A DNA stretch of 36,480 bases from contig JAIPJQ010000010.1 of NCBI GenBank assembly GCA_021734065.1, positions 1 to 36,480 on the forward strand, given 5' to 3'. The DNA is from Fidelibacterota bacterium. Lineage in GTDB: Bacteria; Fidelibacterota; UBA8477. Position numbers and translations under genes: made by a program. The notes beneath the pieces were generated by a model that made no database searches, was not told the origin of the DNA, and saw only the letters and a program-made list of their open reading frames with translations. Of the stretch, positions 9,185 to 17,670 are shown piece by piece (the stretch's first letter is position 1; each line of letters opens with the position of its first letter).

Positions 9185-9847
9185 GTGCTCATTCCGACAT
9201 TTTTCCTACGCATGAAGACCGATATAATGTTCAATCGAGCACCGTATCATGTGCGGCAATACATCGGTGAAACCTTCAGCGGCCGCCCGATTGATGATTT
9301 TATCAACGGGGATAAACGAGCCGAATTCACCTATCCGCAATTACAGTTTAAGGTCATTCAGGGCGACCCCTGCATGATGGCCATTGGCGCGGAAGCCGTG
9401 GAGGCTATGCGGGAGATGATGCCAGACCTGGAGGAAGTTCACATTGATGGGGTGGCATTCCGTGTGGTTGAAAAGCAAATTGTGGATGAAGAGAAAGAAC
9501 TGGGATTGGCCCGGACCTTTATCAATTATGAGTTTGCCACACCCTGGATCGGTCTGAATGAGCAGAATTTTCTGCAATTCAAATACTATTATCGTGAAGA
9601 GCGAATCGCCTTCATCAACCGGTTGCTGATGCAAAACATGCGCTTTCTATCACAGGAGTTTAACATTCCCATCGAGAGCAAAATTGTCATCAAAAGCAGG
9701 ATCCGGGTGCTGACCAATCAATCCCTCACCACATCCCCAACCGGCGGGTTTGTGGGGGAGTTCCGGGCGAATTTTGAAATTCCCGATTACCTGAGTATCG
9801 GTAACATGATATCCAAGGGGTTTGGGGCGGTTCACCGCCTTGGATAG
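9185..9847 (+). CDS. Stand-alone Cas6b-like RNA-processing-fold protein
   Basis: 220 residues from GTG 9185. GGAG at 9172-9175 lies nine bases before it and decides this start over in-frame TTG 9170. The middle FTYPQLQFKVIQGDP matches the YPxIQYK strand of Cas6b N-terminal domains. Then come NYEFATPWIGLNEQN and, at the C-terminus, GFVGEFRANFEIPDYLSIGN followed by SKGFGAVHRLG, which is the glycine-rich loop and final strand of the Cas6/RAMP ferredoxin fold. Cas6b cleaves CRISPR repeat RNA, usually with an N-terminal His pair just before the YP-QYK strand. Here that position reads DFINGDKRAEF, without histidine. No repeat array or other cas gene is present. Context is rho upstream and an aminotransferase downstream, 110 bases away. 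The fold call comes from motif memory and is fairly firm. The substrate and activity are unknown. Confidence 0.65.
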   Translation: MLIPTFFLRMKTDIMFNRAPYHVRQYIGETFSGRPIDDFINGDKRAEFTYPQLQFKVIQGDPCMMAIGAEAVEAMREMMPDLEEVHIDGVAFRVVEKQIVDEEKELGLARTFINYEFATPWIGLNEQNFLQFKYYYREERIAFINRLLMQNMRFLSQEFNIPIESKIVIKSRIRVLTNQSLTTSPTGGFVGEFRANFEIPDYLSIGNMISKGFGAVHRLG

Positions 9848-9957
9848 ACACCATCCTTAGCTGATTGTTTTTACCGTACTTTCCCTAACCCTTTAATCAC
9901 TTGCAAACCATAGTCCGCGCGAATAAATTCGGCCGCTTTTTCAGGGATGTGCCAGGG

Positions 9958-11151
9958 ATGAAGATCACTTTTACAGACAGAATTAATCGCTTAAAACCAT
10001 CCGCCACCATGGCTGTAATTGACCGTGCTGCCCGGCTTCGCGCGGAAGGGGTGAATGTCATCAGCTTCGGTGCGGGTGAACCCGATTTTGACACGCCGGA
10101 CTCGGTGATTAAGGCCGCCGAACAGGCGATGCGCAATGGGAAAACCCGTTACACGCCCGGTTCCGGGACTGCTGAGCTGAAAAAAGCCATCGTGGAAAAA
10201 CTGGCACGAGATAACAATCTGGGATACTCACCGAATCAGATCATCGCCTCCAGCGGTGCCAAACATTCGCTGTTCAACATCTGTCAAGCCCTGTTCCAGG
10301 AAGGTGACGAAGTAATTGTGTTCTCGCCCTATTGGGTGAGTTTTCCTGCATTTGTAACCATGAGTGGCGCAACGCCGGTATTCGTCCAAACCACGGCAGA
10401 AGAGCAATTTCAGATCAATGCCGAAAAATTATCGGCCGCAATTACACCCCGTACACGCGGAATGATTGTCAACACGCCCTCCAATCCAACCGGCGGGGTT
10501 TTACTACCGGAAACCCTGCAGATGTTGGTGGATATGGCAAACCAGCATGATCTGTGGTTGATTTCCGATGAATGTTATGAAGCGATCACCTACGATGAAC
10601 CCCATATCAGTTTGGCCACGCTGCCCCATGCTTATGAGCGCACTTTAACCGTCCAGTCCTGCTCGAAAACCTATGCCATGACCGGCTGGCGGATTGGCTA
10701 CGTGGCAGGTAATAAGGATGTGGTTGCAGCCATGGGGAAATTTCAGGGACAGAGTACCTCTTGTCCCAATAGCATTGCTCAGGCTGCAGCAGTGGAGGCA
10801 CTCATGGGGGATCAGACCATTGTGCAGGAACGGCGGGATGAATTCCGGATCCGGCGAGATTATATCATTGATGCGCTGAACCAGATTCCAGGTCTGGAAT
10901 GCGTCATGCCGGAAGGAGCCTTTTACGCGTTTCCCAATATTTCCGCTTACTATGGAAAATCCACAGGGGATCAAATAATCGAGAACAGTTTGGACTTGGC
11001 AGCGTACTTGATTGACGAAGCTGCGGTGGCCACAATCCCCGGAGCTGCTTTTGGAGCGGATGACTACCTCCGCATTTCATACGCCAACTCGATGGAGGAG
11101 ATTGAGGAAGGCGTAAAACGAATTAAAAACGCGCTTGCCAAATTGACATGA
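9958..11151 (+). CDS. Class I pyridoxal-phosphate aminotransferase (aspartate aminotransferase type)
   Basis: 397 residues from ATG 9958, where the family's opening MK-(I/L)-x-R-(I/L)-xxLKPSAT begins. The upstream in-frame TTG at 9901 would add a 19-residue tail not found in the family, and AGGG at 9943-9946 supports 9958. Motifs: GAGEPDFDTP, NTPSNPTGG, SDECYEAITYD, the PLP lysine Lys237 in SCSKTYAMTGWRIGY, and the substrate arginine region LRISYANS. It probably moves amino groups between aspartate and glutamate (aspB type, subfamily I-gamma); prephenate or aromatic substrates are possible. Cytoplasmic. It stands alone between the Cas6-like gene and rpmE. Confidence 0.88.
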   Translation: MKITFTDRINRLKPSATMAVIDRAARLRAEGVNVISFGAGEPDFDTPDSVIKAAEQAMRNGKTRYTPGSGTAELKKAIVEKLARDNNLGYSPNQIIASSGAKHSLFNICQALFQEGDEVIVFSPYWVSFPAFVTMSGATPVFVQTTAEEQFQINAEKLSAAITPRTRGMIVNTPSNPTGGVLLPETLQMLVDMANQHDLWLISDECYEAITYDEPHISLATLPHAYERTLTVQSCSKTYAMTGWRIGYVAGNKDVVAAMGKFQGQSTSCPNSIAQAAAVEALMGDQTIVQERRDEFRIRRDYIIDALNQIPGLECVMPEGAFYAFPNISAYYGKSTGDQIIENSLDLAAYLIDEAAVATIPGAAFGADDYLRISYANSMEEIEEGVKRIKNALAKLT

Positions 11152-11196
11152 GCAAGCTATAAGGAAAACGGATCAACCGAAGAGGAGGAGAATTAC

Positions 11197-11409
11197 ATGA
11201 AAACCGGTATCCATCCTGAATATAAATTGAGCAAAGTTACCTGCGCCTGCGGGAATGCCTTTGAGACCTACACGACTGTTGGTGATATCAGCGTTGAAAT
11301 TTGTTCCGCGTGCCATCCCTTCTTTACCGGCAAACAGAAATTGCTGGATACTGCAGGTCGTATCGACAAATTCCGCAAAAAATATCAGAAAAAAGACGCG
11401 GACAAATAA
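11197..11409 (+). CDS. rpmE: 50S ribosomal protein L31 (zinc form)
   Basis: 70 residues. [10 protein letters not shown] start and [24 protein letters not shown] are standard L31. The zinc ligands Cys16, Cys18, Cys36 and Cys39 are all present, so this is the C+ (zinc-binding) paralogue. A strong Shine-Dalgarno (GAGGAGG) lies about eight bases before the ATG. It leads the usual rpmE - DUF1385 - prfA cluster. Confidence 0.96.
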   Translation: MKTGIHPEYKLSKVTCACGNAFETYTTVGDISVEICSACHPFFTGKQKLLDTAGRIDKFRKKYQKKDADK

Positions 11410-11430
11410 GTCACTAACCCGATTAAGAAA

Positions 11431-12420
11431 TTGGTGAAACCGAACGGTATCTGGCTGAATTTTCTGGCTGCCCAACAGTCTATACTCGTTGGGGGGCAGG
11501 CTATTATTGAAGGCGTCATGATGCGCGTGCCGGGTGCTTACGCCATTGCGGTTAGGAATCCCCGCAATGAGATTATTACCCGGCGGACACCCTTTGTTTC
11601 CCTCTCTGAAAAATATGCCTGGATGAAATGGCCGGTGATTCGCGGTGGCATCGCGCTGTTTGAATCCATGAAAATTGGTATCAATACCCTGAATCAATCG
11701 GCAGACATCGCGTTTGATGAGGACAGCAGCGGGGAAAAAACGCTCAAAGAAAAAATACAGTCCTGGCTGGGGACTGCTTTCGCTTTGGTGTTGGGGATTG
11801 GGTTGTTTTTTGTGTTACCATTATTTCTTACAACCAAAGTAATGAATGTGGAAAAAACAGCCCTGCTGTTCAACCTCAGTTCCGGTGCCATGCGCATCGC
11901 GTTTTTCCTCATCTATCTCTGGGCCATCTCCCTCATGAAGGATGTAAAACGCCTGTTTCAATATCACGGAGCGGAGCACAAAACGGTCTATACCTTCGAG
12001 GCCGGAAAGCAGCTCACTACCGATGACGCCCGTCCGTTTCCCACACAGCATCCCCGCTGCGGGACCAGTTTTCTCTTCATTGTACTATTATCCGCCATTC
12101 TGCTTTTTGCCGTAATTGACACGATTTTATTGTGGCTGGTGGATGGAGAAATGTCATTAAAACTCCGTTTACTGGTGCATTTACCACTCATTCCCCTGGT
12201 GGCGGGCATTTCCTATGAAGTACTGAAATTTACCGCTCGTCACCGCGATTGGGCATGGGTTCGCGCTTTGGCGGCGCCGGGACTCTGGTTGCAGAACATT
12301 ACCACATCCGAGCCGGATGACGAGCAGCTTGAGGTGGCTCTCAAATCGCTGAAAAGCGCCTTCGGAGATGATCTGGAAAAATATGAGGGGCAAACCTACG
12401 TAGCGGAGGCGATCGGCTGA
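11431..12420 (+). CDS. DUF1385 (YqhQ-type) integral membrane protein
   Basis: 329 residues. [16 protein letters not shown] near residue 21 is the family signature, and [15 protein letters not shown] plus the Cys in HPRCGTSF follow in the middle. Four or so membrane helices are visible (about residues 114-138, 150-167, 210-240 and 245-270). The start is uncertain: TTG 11431 and GTG 11434 are both possible and neither has a strong ribosome site. It lies 21 bases after rpmE, and its stop overlaps the prfA start by one base. This gene is commonly found beside rpmE and prfA. Its function is not firmly known (a B. subtilis homologue is linked to metal sensitivity). Confidence 0.85.
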   Translation: MVKPNGIWLNFLAAQQSILVGGQAIIEGVMMRVPGAYAIAVRNPRNEIITRRTPFVSLSEKYAWMKWPVIRGGIALFESMKIGINTLNQSADIAFDEDSSGEKTLKEKIQSWLGTAFALVLGIGLFFVLPLFLTTKVMNVEKTALLFNLSSGAMRIAFFLIYLWAISLMKDVKRLFQYHGAEHKTVYTFEAGKQLTTDDARPFPTQHPRCGTSFLFIVLLSAILLFAVIDTILLWLVDGEMSLKLRLLVHLPLIPLVAGISYEVLKFTARHRDWAWVRALAAPGLWLQNITTSEPDDEQLEVALKSLKSAFGDDLEKYEGQTYVAEAIG

Positions 12421-13484
12421 TGCTGCTGGACAAATTACCTATCCTGCAGGAAAAATTTGAGTCACTGGAAAAGCAGTTATCTGATCCGGAGGTTATTGCC
12501 GATTCTCGACGCTACGCTGATCTGGCCCGGGAGCATCGGGAGCTATTGCCGATCCTGAAAAAATTCGATGATTATGTCCGGCTGATGGAGCAGATCCGTG
12601 ATGATGAAGATATTTTATCCGGGTCGGATGATGAATTGAAAGCTATTGTCCGTGGAGAATTGGATAGTCTTCAGGAGCAGCAGGAGCAGATGGAAAATAA
12701 GCTCAAAATGATGCTTGTTCCCAAAGACCCTGCGGATCGTAAAAACGCCATCGTGGAAATCCGGGCCGGTACCGGTGGTGAAGAGGCCGCACTGTTTGCG
12801 GGGGATTTGCTGCGGATGTATCAGCGGTTTGCGGAGGCATCCGGTTGGAAGCTTGAATTTTTGGGATTACACGAACTGGGTGGTGGCGGCGTAAAGGAAG
12901 TTTCCTTCCAGGTTTCCGGCGATGGTGTTTTCGGTCATCTGAAGTATGAATCGGGTGTCCATCGCGTACAGCGTATCCCCGCCACCGAATCCAGTGGTCG
13001 TATTCACACTTCAGCGGCAACCGTGGCAATTCTTCCGGAGGCGGAAGAGGTAGATGTGCAAATTGATCAGGCGGATTTGCGGATTGACACCTATCGCGCC
13101 AGTGGCGCCGGTGGTCAGCATGTGAACAAAACCGATTCCGCTATTCGCATTACCCACCTTCCAACCAATTTGGTGGTCACCTGTCAGGATGAAAAATCCC
13201 AATTTAAAAATAAAGAGAAAGCCCTGCGGGTTTTGCGGGCGCGGTTGTTACAGCAGGAACAGGAGAAACTGGCCAGTCAGCGTGCGGATATGCGGAAATC
13301 CCTGGTTTCTACCGGTGATCGCAGCGCGAAAATTCGCACCTATAATTTTCCCCAGGGGCGCGTAACAGATCATCGCATCAACTTGACTTTGTATCGTCTG
13401 GAAGAGATAATCAACGGTGATTTAACTGAATTAATTGATGCATTAATCACGGCTGATACGGCGGACCAACTGGCGGAATTATGA
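12420..13484 (+). CDS. prfA: Peptide chain release factor 1
   Basis: 354 residues. The GGQ hydrolysis motif is at residues 231-233 ([15 protein letters not shown]). [22 protein letters not shown] is the RF1 form, not RF2. It frees the finished protein at UAA and UAG codons. It overlaps the DUF1385 stop by one base and the following membrane gene by four (ATGA). The prmC/hemK methyltransferase gene that usually follows prfA, and that modifies this GGQ glutamine, is absent here. Confidence 0.96.
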   Translation: MLLDKLPILQEKFESLEKQLSDPEVIADSRRYADLAREHRELLPILKKFDDYVRLMEQIRDDEDILSGSDDELKAIVRGELDSLQEQQEQMENKLKMMLVPKDPADRKNAIVEIRAGTGGEEAALFAGDLLRMYQRFAEASGWKLEFLGLHELGGGGVKEVSFQVSGDGVFGHLKYESGVHRVQRIPATESSGRIHTSAATVAILPEAEEVDVQIDQADLRIDTYRASGAGGQHVNKTDSAIRITHLPTNLVVTCQDEKSQFKNKEKALRVLRARLLQQEQEKLASQRADMRKSLVSTGDRSAKIRTYNFPQGRVTDHRINLTLYRLEEIINGDLTELIDALITADTADQLAEL

Positions 13485-13906
13485 CAGCAGCAATCAATTC
13501 CCGGAGCATGCGTACCTGGCGGAAGTTTCATCGCTTCTCGTTCGGTTATTTTAAGATTATCGGCCTGGTTACTGCATTTATAATGATCGTGATCTCATTG
13601 ACCGGCATCCTGCTCACCCATCAAGATGATTTGCGAATTATCCAGAATAGCAGGCTCAGCAGCAGCGTTTTACCTGACGAGTATCAGGAACGTCTGGATG
13701 AGACCCGGAAGCGGCAGCAATTGGATGAAATCATACCACGCGAGACGTCGGTCCCGTTAAAATGGGTGATCCTGGATTTGCACACGGGGGATTTTTGGGG
13801 ATCGTGGGGGCGTTGGTATTATGATTTGATTGCCGTGGCATTTATGTCACTGGCATTCACCGGATTTTATATGTATTGGAAGATTCGCAAGAACCACAAG
13901 TTTTAA
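13481..13906 (+). CDS. Small PepSY-associated transmembrane protein
   Basis: 141 residues with two membrane helices: about 22-46 ([20 protein letters not shown]) and about 115-135 ([18 protein letters not shown]). The first is preceded by WRKFHRFSF, a His-containing opening typical of PepSY_TM proteins; [10 protein letters not shown] follows it. The middle loop ([20 protein letters not shown]) is like a shortened PepSY strand. Such proteins often sit beside iron, copper or heme genes. It overlaps prfA by four bases and is followed by a DUF4920 lipoprotein with a strong ribosome site. Confidence 0.65.
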   Translation: MTAAINSRSMRTWRKFHRFSFGYFKIIGLVTAFIMIVISLTGILLTHQDDLRIIQNSRLSSSVLPDEYQERLDETRKRQQLDEIIPRETSVPLKWVILDLHTGDFWGSWGRWYYDLIAVAFMSLAFTGFYMYWKIRKNHKF

Positions 13907-13916
13907 AGGAGGTAAG

Positions 13917-14414
13917 ATGAAGAAAATAATTGTGTTAGCCATGTCCAGCGCATTCGTGTTGCTGGGGTGTTCCCAGAGTGACGATGCGGTTGCCGGAAAA
14001 GTTTTTGGCAATGGCGTGACCCTGGAAAAAACCGTGCAGGTGCATGAGGTACTGAGCCAGGCGGATGCACTGAAGGGCAAGACGCTGCGTATGCGTGGCA
14101 TGGTAGCCAGCGTCTGCCAGGACGAAGGCTGTAAGATCGAGATGGTGGACGGCAATCGTGTGATCACGATTCGTTTCAAAGACGATGCCTTCCGGGCTCC
14201 CAAAGATGCTGTGGGTCAAACCGTTGAAGTGGAAGGTGTTTTTCTGGCGAGCAGTGGTGAGATCAAGTGTGCTGACATGGCTGCCGGAAAAGAATGCGAT
14301 GAAGAGCAGAAAGCCAAAGATGCGGTATTTGCTTCAAGCGGTGGCGGATGTTGCGCCGGAGGTGCTGAGCGCGTGAATTACAACTTTATCGCATCCGGCA
14401 TGGTGTTGTTATAA
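13917..14414 (+). CDS. DUF4920-type lipoprotein with C-terminal cysteine cluster
   Basis: 165 residues. AAAGGAGGT at 13906-13913 sets the start at 13917; the same frame runs further upstream but into the previous gene. The lipobox LLGC gives lipidated Cys18. GMVASVCQDEGCKIEM, VITIRFKDDAF and GQTVEVEGVF are the OB-fold-like core of DUF4920, with the CxxxxC pair in place. The usual tryptophan after the second cysteine is Lys here. Near the C-terminus there is GGGCCAGG, a pair of adjacent cysteines that suggests metal binding. Function unknown. With the PepSY-TM neighbour, a role in envelope metal handling is a fair guess. Confidence 0.7.
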   Translation: MKKIIVLAMSSAFVLLGCSQSDDAVAGKVFGNGVTLEKTVQVHEVLSQADALKGKTLRMRGMVASVCQDEGCKIEMVDGNRVITIRFKDDAFRAPKDAVGQTVEVEGVFLASSGEIKCADMAAGKECDEEQKAKDAVFASSGGGCCAGGAERVNYNFIASGMVLL

Positions 14415-14476
14415 TCCCTGGCAAGTGAGCGTGTAACCTGAATACCCCAACCCCATCCAAGTAGGGCGATTTGACA

Positions 14477-15061
14477 ATGGAAGAGTCGCCCGAACTGATT
14501 CAATCTGCACGTGCTGGTGACAGCCGGGCGCAGACGCAGCTGGTGAATATGTATTCCGGCCGCATTTTTAATCTGGGATTACGTATGCTGCGGAACCGGG
14601 AAGATGCGGAGGATTTACTTCAGGAGACATTCATCACCGCGTTTAAAAAGCTGGATACTTTCAAGGAGAAATCCAGCTTTTACACCTGGGTGTACCGGAT
14701 TGCAGTGAACATTGCGTTGGGGAGATTACGTGAGCAGTCGAAGATGAAAATTGCCTATTCGATTCAGGAGCCGGATTTTGAAAATCTGCAGGGACTTTCG
14801 ATTTCTGATTGGCCGGTTCATATCGAGACGAAAATAACCGATGAGGAATTTCGCACGGCACTTGATGCCACGCTGGATGATTTGCCTGAGAAATACCGTT
14901 CGGTATTCGTTCTGCGAGACCTGGAAGGGCATTCAACGGAAGAGACGGCAAAAATGCTGGATTTGACTGTGAGCAATGTTAAGGTACGACTCATGCGGGC
15001 GCGCTTATTTCTGCGGGACCGTTTGAATGCATATTTAAAACGTAAGGGCTGGTTGGTTTAA
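14477..15061 (+). CDS. ECF-type RNA polymerase sigma factor
   Basis: 194 residues from ATG 14477 (GTAGGG ten bases upstream; TTG 14471 is the alternative). Region 2 is at about 20-85, with LRNREDAEDLLQETFITAFKKLDTF and the WVYRIAVNIAL segment. Region 4 is at about 130-180: LDDLPEKYRSVFVLRDLEGHSTEETAKML, then the helix-turn-helix VSNVKVRLMRARLFLRDRL. It is RpoE-like. The anti-sigma candidate follows four bases later, then glutaredoxin and groES, so the sigma factor probably answers a thiol or protein-folding stress. Confidence 0.92.
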   Translation: MEESPELIQSARAGDSRAQTQLVNMYSGRIFNLGLRMLRNREDAEDLLQETFITAFKKLDTFKEKSSFYTWVYRIAVNIALGRLREQSKMKIAYSIQEPDFENLQGLSISDWPVHIETKITDEEFRTALDATLDDLPEKYRSVFVLRDLEGHSTEETAKMLDLTVSNVKVRLMRARLFLRDRLNAYLKRKGWLV

Positions 15062-15064
15062 CAC

Positions 15065-15316
15065 ATGGCCAAAGAGCGAAAAAGAGACATCGATTTACAG
15101 GCAAAAATTTGTTCCGAATTCGGAGCAGATCTGGATTCACCATTGTGTGAGGAAGTGGGTAAATTGATGGATGAATGCCCTGACTGTCGTATCTATTATG
15201 ACACGATGAAACGCTCGGTGAAGCTGTACCATCAGACGGAGTGCGACAAAAGTGTACCGGAAGAAATTTCTGAGCGACTCTTCAAAGTCTTACGATTGGA
15301 TAAACCTGAGTCATGA
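15065..15316 (+). CDS. Small Cys-containing anti-sigma factor candidate
   Basis: 83 residues, all soluble, no membrane helix. Cys16, Cys28, Cys38 and Cys41 lie in the pattern CSEFGADLDSPLCEEVG...ECPDC, similar to short zinc-finger anti-sigma proteins, but the usual HxxxC is not present, so zinc binding in the classical ZAS way is doubtful. A further Cys60 occurs in the tail. The place directly after an ECF sigma gene is the main evidence for the role. A redox-sensing cytoplasmic anti-sigma factor would fit the neighbouring glutaredoxin gene. Confidence 0.65.
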   Translation: MAKERKRDIDLQAKICSEFGADLDSPLCEEVGKLMDECPDCRIYYDTMKRSVKLYHQTECDKSVPEEISERLFKVLRLDKPES

Positions 15317-15334
15317 TACGGAGAGAATTCAGAA

Positions 15335-15580
15335 ATGCAGCAAGGCCAACCAAAAGTTATTGTATTTACAACACCTACCTGTTCACATTGTAATTCGGCA
15401 AAGCGGTATTTACGGGAGAAAAGGGTAAAATTTAAAGAAGTGGACGTGAGTAGAAATCAGAAGGCTGCCCAGGACATGGTTCGAAAAACCGGTCAGCAGG
15501 GTGTGCCGCAATTATGGATAAACAATCGGCCTGTAGTCGGATTTGACCGGGCTAAAATTGAACGATTATTAAGCATATAG
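15335..15580 (+). CDS. Glutaredoxin-family protein (CSHC)
   Basis: 81 residues. Thioredoxin fold with active site Cys16-Ser-His-Cys19 (TPTCSHC), cis-proline in GVPQLWI, and GFDRAKIERLL at the end. It reduces disulfides in the cytoplasm using glutathione or thioredoxin reductase; NrdH-like use is possible. Ten bases before groES. Start ATG 15335 follows GGAGAGAA, an acceptable ribosome site. Confidence 0.88.
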   Translation: MQQGQPKVIVFTTPTCSHCNSAKRYLREKRVKFKEVDVSRNQKAAQDMVRKTGQQGVPQLWINNRPVVGFDRAKIERLLSI

Positions 15581-15589
15581 GAGGAGTGA

Positions 15590-15859
15590 ATGAAAATCCA
15601 ACCATTGGATGACCGTGTATTAGTTGAACCAGCTGCTGAAGAGGAAAAAACTGCCTCAGGGATTATCATTCCGGACACAGCAAAAGAGAAACCGCGTCGT
15701 GGCAAAGTCGTTGCCGTGGGAAATGACGAGGAGTTACAGGGGCTTCTGAAAGTGAATGACGAGGTCCTGTATGGGAAATACGCCGGCGATGAATTGCAGT
15801 ATGACGGGAAGGATTATTTAATCCTGTCACGGAGTGATATTCTCGCGAAACTTGCCTAA
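15590..15859 (+). CDS. groES: Co-chaperonin GroES without an adjacent groEL
   Basis: 89 residues. [15 protein letters not shown] start, the mobile loop [13 protein letters not shown] at 18-30, and the [13 protein letters not shown] end segment are standard. It caps the GroEL ring during protein folding. AGGAGG lies close before the start. Normally groEL follows directly, but here a strong terminator begins 20 bases after the stop. The gene is therefore the last of the sigma/anti-sigma/glutaredoxin run. groEL must be elsewhere, or this is a second copy. Confidence 0.94.
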   Translation: MKIQPLDDRVLVEPAAEEEKTASGIIIPDTAKEKPRRGKVVAVGNDEELQGLLKVNDEVLYGKYAGDELQYDGKDYLILSRSDILAKLA

Positions 15860-15878
15860 ACAATCAGGCACAAGTGTC

Positions 15879-15910
15879 AAGGGGCTCGGTGGAGCCCCTT
15901 GCGCTTTTTT
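15879..15910 (+). terminator. Intrinsic terminator after groES
   Basis: A perfect 9-bp stem AAGGGGCTC / GAGCCCCTT with a GGTG loop, followed by GCGC and a run of six T. This is a textbook intrinsic terminator and ends the sigma-factor operon. Confidence 0.92.
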
Positions 15911-15954
15911 ATTCACGGGTACTGCGACGAATATTTCTTATGATGCAATTCAGC

Positions 15955-15971
15955 ATGTGAGGGATTCACAT
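15955..15971. promoter_or_regulatory. Palindromic operator candidate ATGTGA-N5-TCACAT
   Basis: Perfect 6-bp arms (15955-15960 and 15966-15971) around GGGAT. The half-site TGTGA is that of CRP/FNR proteins, and the outer part also resembles Rex sites, but the 5-base spacing is one less than for CRP. It lies 75 bases before the CoA-disulfide-reductase-like gene, in the only sizeable gap between the terminator and that gene (15911-16046). The rest of the gap shows nothing clear. Confidence 0.35.
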
Positions 15972-16046
15972 TTTAGAGACCATTTAACCAACCCGGGAAA
16001 CGTGAGAGATCAATAATCCACCCGCCGGAAGGAACGGAAAGAATTT

Positions 16047-17408
16047 ATGAGTATGAGATATATCATTATAGGTGGCGATGCAGCCGGGATGAGCGCAGCA
16101 AGCCGTATAAAACGGAATGACAAGCATGCCGAAGTCATTGTATATGAGCGGGATGCCCATATTAGTTATGCTGCCTGTGGCATGCCCTACTGGTTAGGTG
16201 GCGTGGTTGGTTCAGACAAAGATTTACAGATTTTAACGCCTAAGATTGCAAAAGAAAAACGGGGCATTGATGTGCGGACTCACCATGAAGTTGTCGCCAT
16301 CGAAGCTGCCCAGCGCCATGTAACCGTTCATGACCTGAAGAAGGGTGAGCTGGAGGATGTGAGCTTTGATCATCTGATCATTGCCACAGGTGCGTCGGCT
16401 ATCCGTCCCCATATCCCCGGCGCCTTGGCTGAGGGTGTCTTTACGCTGCGGACGCTTGTAGAGGGGCAAAAGATTTTCAAATTCATGGAAGAAAATGGTC
16501 CCCGGAGGGCAGCCATTATCGGTGCCGGGTATATCGGATTGGAAATGGCGGAAGCCCTGCGGGGAAAAAACATGGATGTCCACATGGTTGAAATGGCACC
16601 CCATATCATGCCCAATTATTCCCCCGATATGGTGGAAGAGGTAACCACCCATTTGCAGGAAAATGGCGTCAATATATACCTGGAATCAAAACTGAAAGCC
16701 ATTAAAGAGCAGAAAAACGGCTTGAAGCTAGAAATGGAAGGTGCCACCACGGGGCTGATCGTTGATATGGTGATTCTGGCCACGGGTGTGAAACCCAATT
16801 CCGAGATGGCGAAAGAGGCGGGCTTGAAAATGGGGAAATCCGGCGCCATCTGGACGAACAAACGCTTGAAAACCAATGTGGATCGCATCTGGGCAGCGGG
16901 GGATTGCGCCGAGTTGGAGCATCGCGTTTTGGGCGAAGGTGTGTGGATACCGCTGGCGCCATCCGCAAATAAGACCGGCCGGATCGCGGGGGATAACGCG
17001 TCCGGTGGACATACGATTTTCCCGGGAATTCTGGGAACCAATGTGGTGAAAGTTTTTAATTATACCATGGCTTCCACGGGAATTACAGAGGAGATGGTAG
17101 AAGAGAGCGAGAAATTCCCTCATGTGACCAGCGTGGTGATCACCGAGAATGATCGGGCTGGTTATTACCCTGGGGCTGAACCGGTAAAAATCAAGCTCGT
17201 CTTTGACAAACGGGAAAAGAAAATCCTGGGTGCCCAAATGGTGGGGAAATCGGGTGTTGCCAAGCGGATTGATGTGTTGGCCACAGCCATTTCAGCGGGA
17301 ATGACGGCGGATGATCTGGCCATGTTGGATCTGGCTTACGCGCCACCCTACGCACCGGTGTATGATCCGGTGAATGTGGCAGGCAGTGTAGCCGGGAAAG
17401 TCAAATAA
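16047..17408 (+). CDS. FAD/NAD(P)H disulfide reductase (CoA-disulfide reductase type)
   Basis: 453 residues. FAD-binding GGDAAGMSAAS at 9-19; a single redox cysteine, Cys44, in ISYAACGMPYW, as in CoA-disulfide reductases and NADH oxidases; NAD-binding IIGAGYIGLEMAE near 157; AAGDCAE for the second FAD segment; and a C-terminal dimerisation domain ending YAPPYAPVYDPVN. This family reduces CoA disulfide, CoA persulfide or polysulfide. Rhodanese is fused to it in some relatives; here a separate rhodanese lies three genes downstream. GGAAGGAA before the start is a good ribosome site. First gene of a sulfur redox operon. Confidence 0.88.
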   Translation: MSMRYIIIGGDAAGMSAASRIKRNDKHAEVIVYERDAHISYAACGMPYWLGGVVGSDKDLQILTPKIAKEKRGIDVRTHHEVVAIEAAQRHVTVHDLKKGELEDVSFDHLIIATGASAIRPHIPGALAEGVFTLRTLVEGQKIFKFMEENGPRRAAIIGAGYIGLEMAEALRGKNMDVHMVEMAPHIMPNYSPDMVEEVTTHLQENGVNIYLESKLKAIKEQKNGLKLEMEGATTGLIVDMVILATGVKPNSEMAKEAGLKMGKSGAIWTNKRLKTNVDRIWAAGDCAELEHRVLGEGVWIPLAPSANKTGRIAGDNASGGHTIFPGILGTNVVKVFNYTMASTGITEEMVEESEKFPHVTSVVITENDRAGYYPGAEPVKIKLVFDKREKKILGAQMVGKSGVAKRIDVLATAISAGMTADDLAMLDLAYAPPYAPVYDPVNVAGSVAGKVK

Positions 17409-17425
17409 CAACAGAGCATGATTGT

Positions 17426-17641
17426 ATGATTCAGAAAGAGATGCTGATTGAAGATCTGGTTCAGAAACATCCTGAACTGATTGGCCCCCTGAAAGATGAA
17501 GGGATTGTTTGTCTGGCTTGCGGAGAACCCGTGTGGGGTACTTTGGAAGAACAGGCATCCCAGAAGGGCATTAAGGATATCAGCGGTTTGGTGGAGCGGA
17601 TGAATGATCGGCTGGAGAAACCTGAAAAAGACAATCGCTGA
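17426..17641 (+). CDS. DUF1858 protein with CxxC
   Basis: 71 residues. IEDLVQKHPELIGPLKDEGIVCLACGEPVWGTLEEQASQKGI is the DUF1858 helical fold, related to the N-terminal ScdA/RIC domain. Cys29 and Cys32 (CLAC) are the conserved pair. Function unknown; it is often coded beside rhodanese or hybrid-cluster genes. It lies between the flavoprotein and OsmC. Confidence 0.85.
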   Translation: MIQKEMLIEDLVQKHPELIGPLKDEGIVCLACGEPVWGTLEEQASQKGIKDISGLVERMNDRLEKPEKDNR

Positions 17642-17670
17642 CTAATCATAATTAAAGGTTTGGAAATTTA

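Noticed and set aside
9000-10000. CRISPR array or cas operon around the Cas6-like gene
   Set aside because: No direct repeats with regular spacers and no other cas gene were seen here or in the rest of the window.
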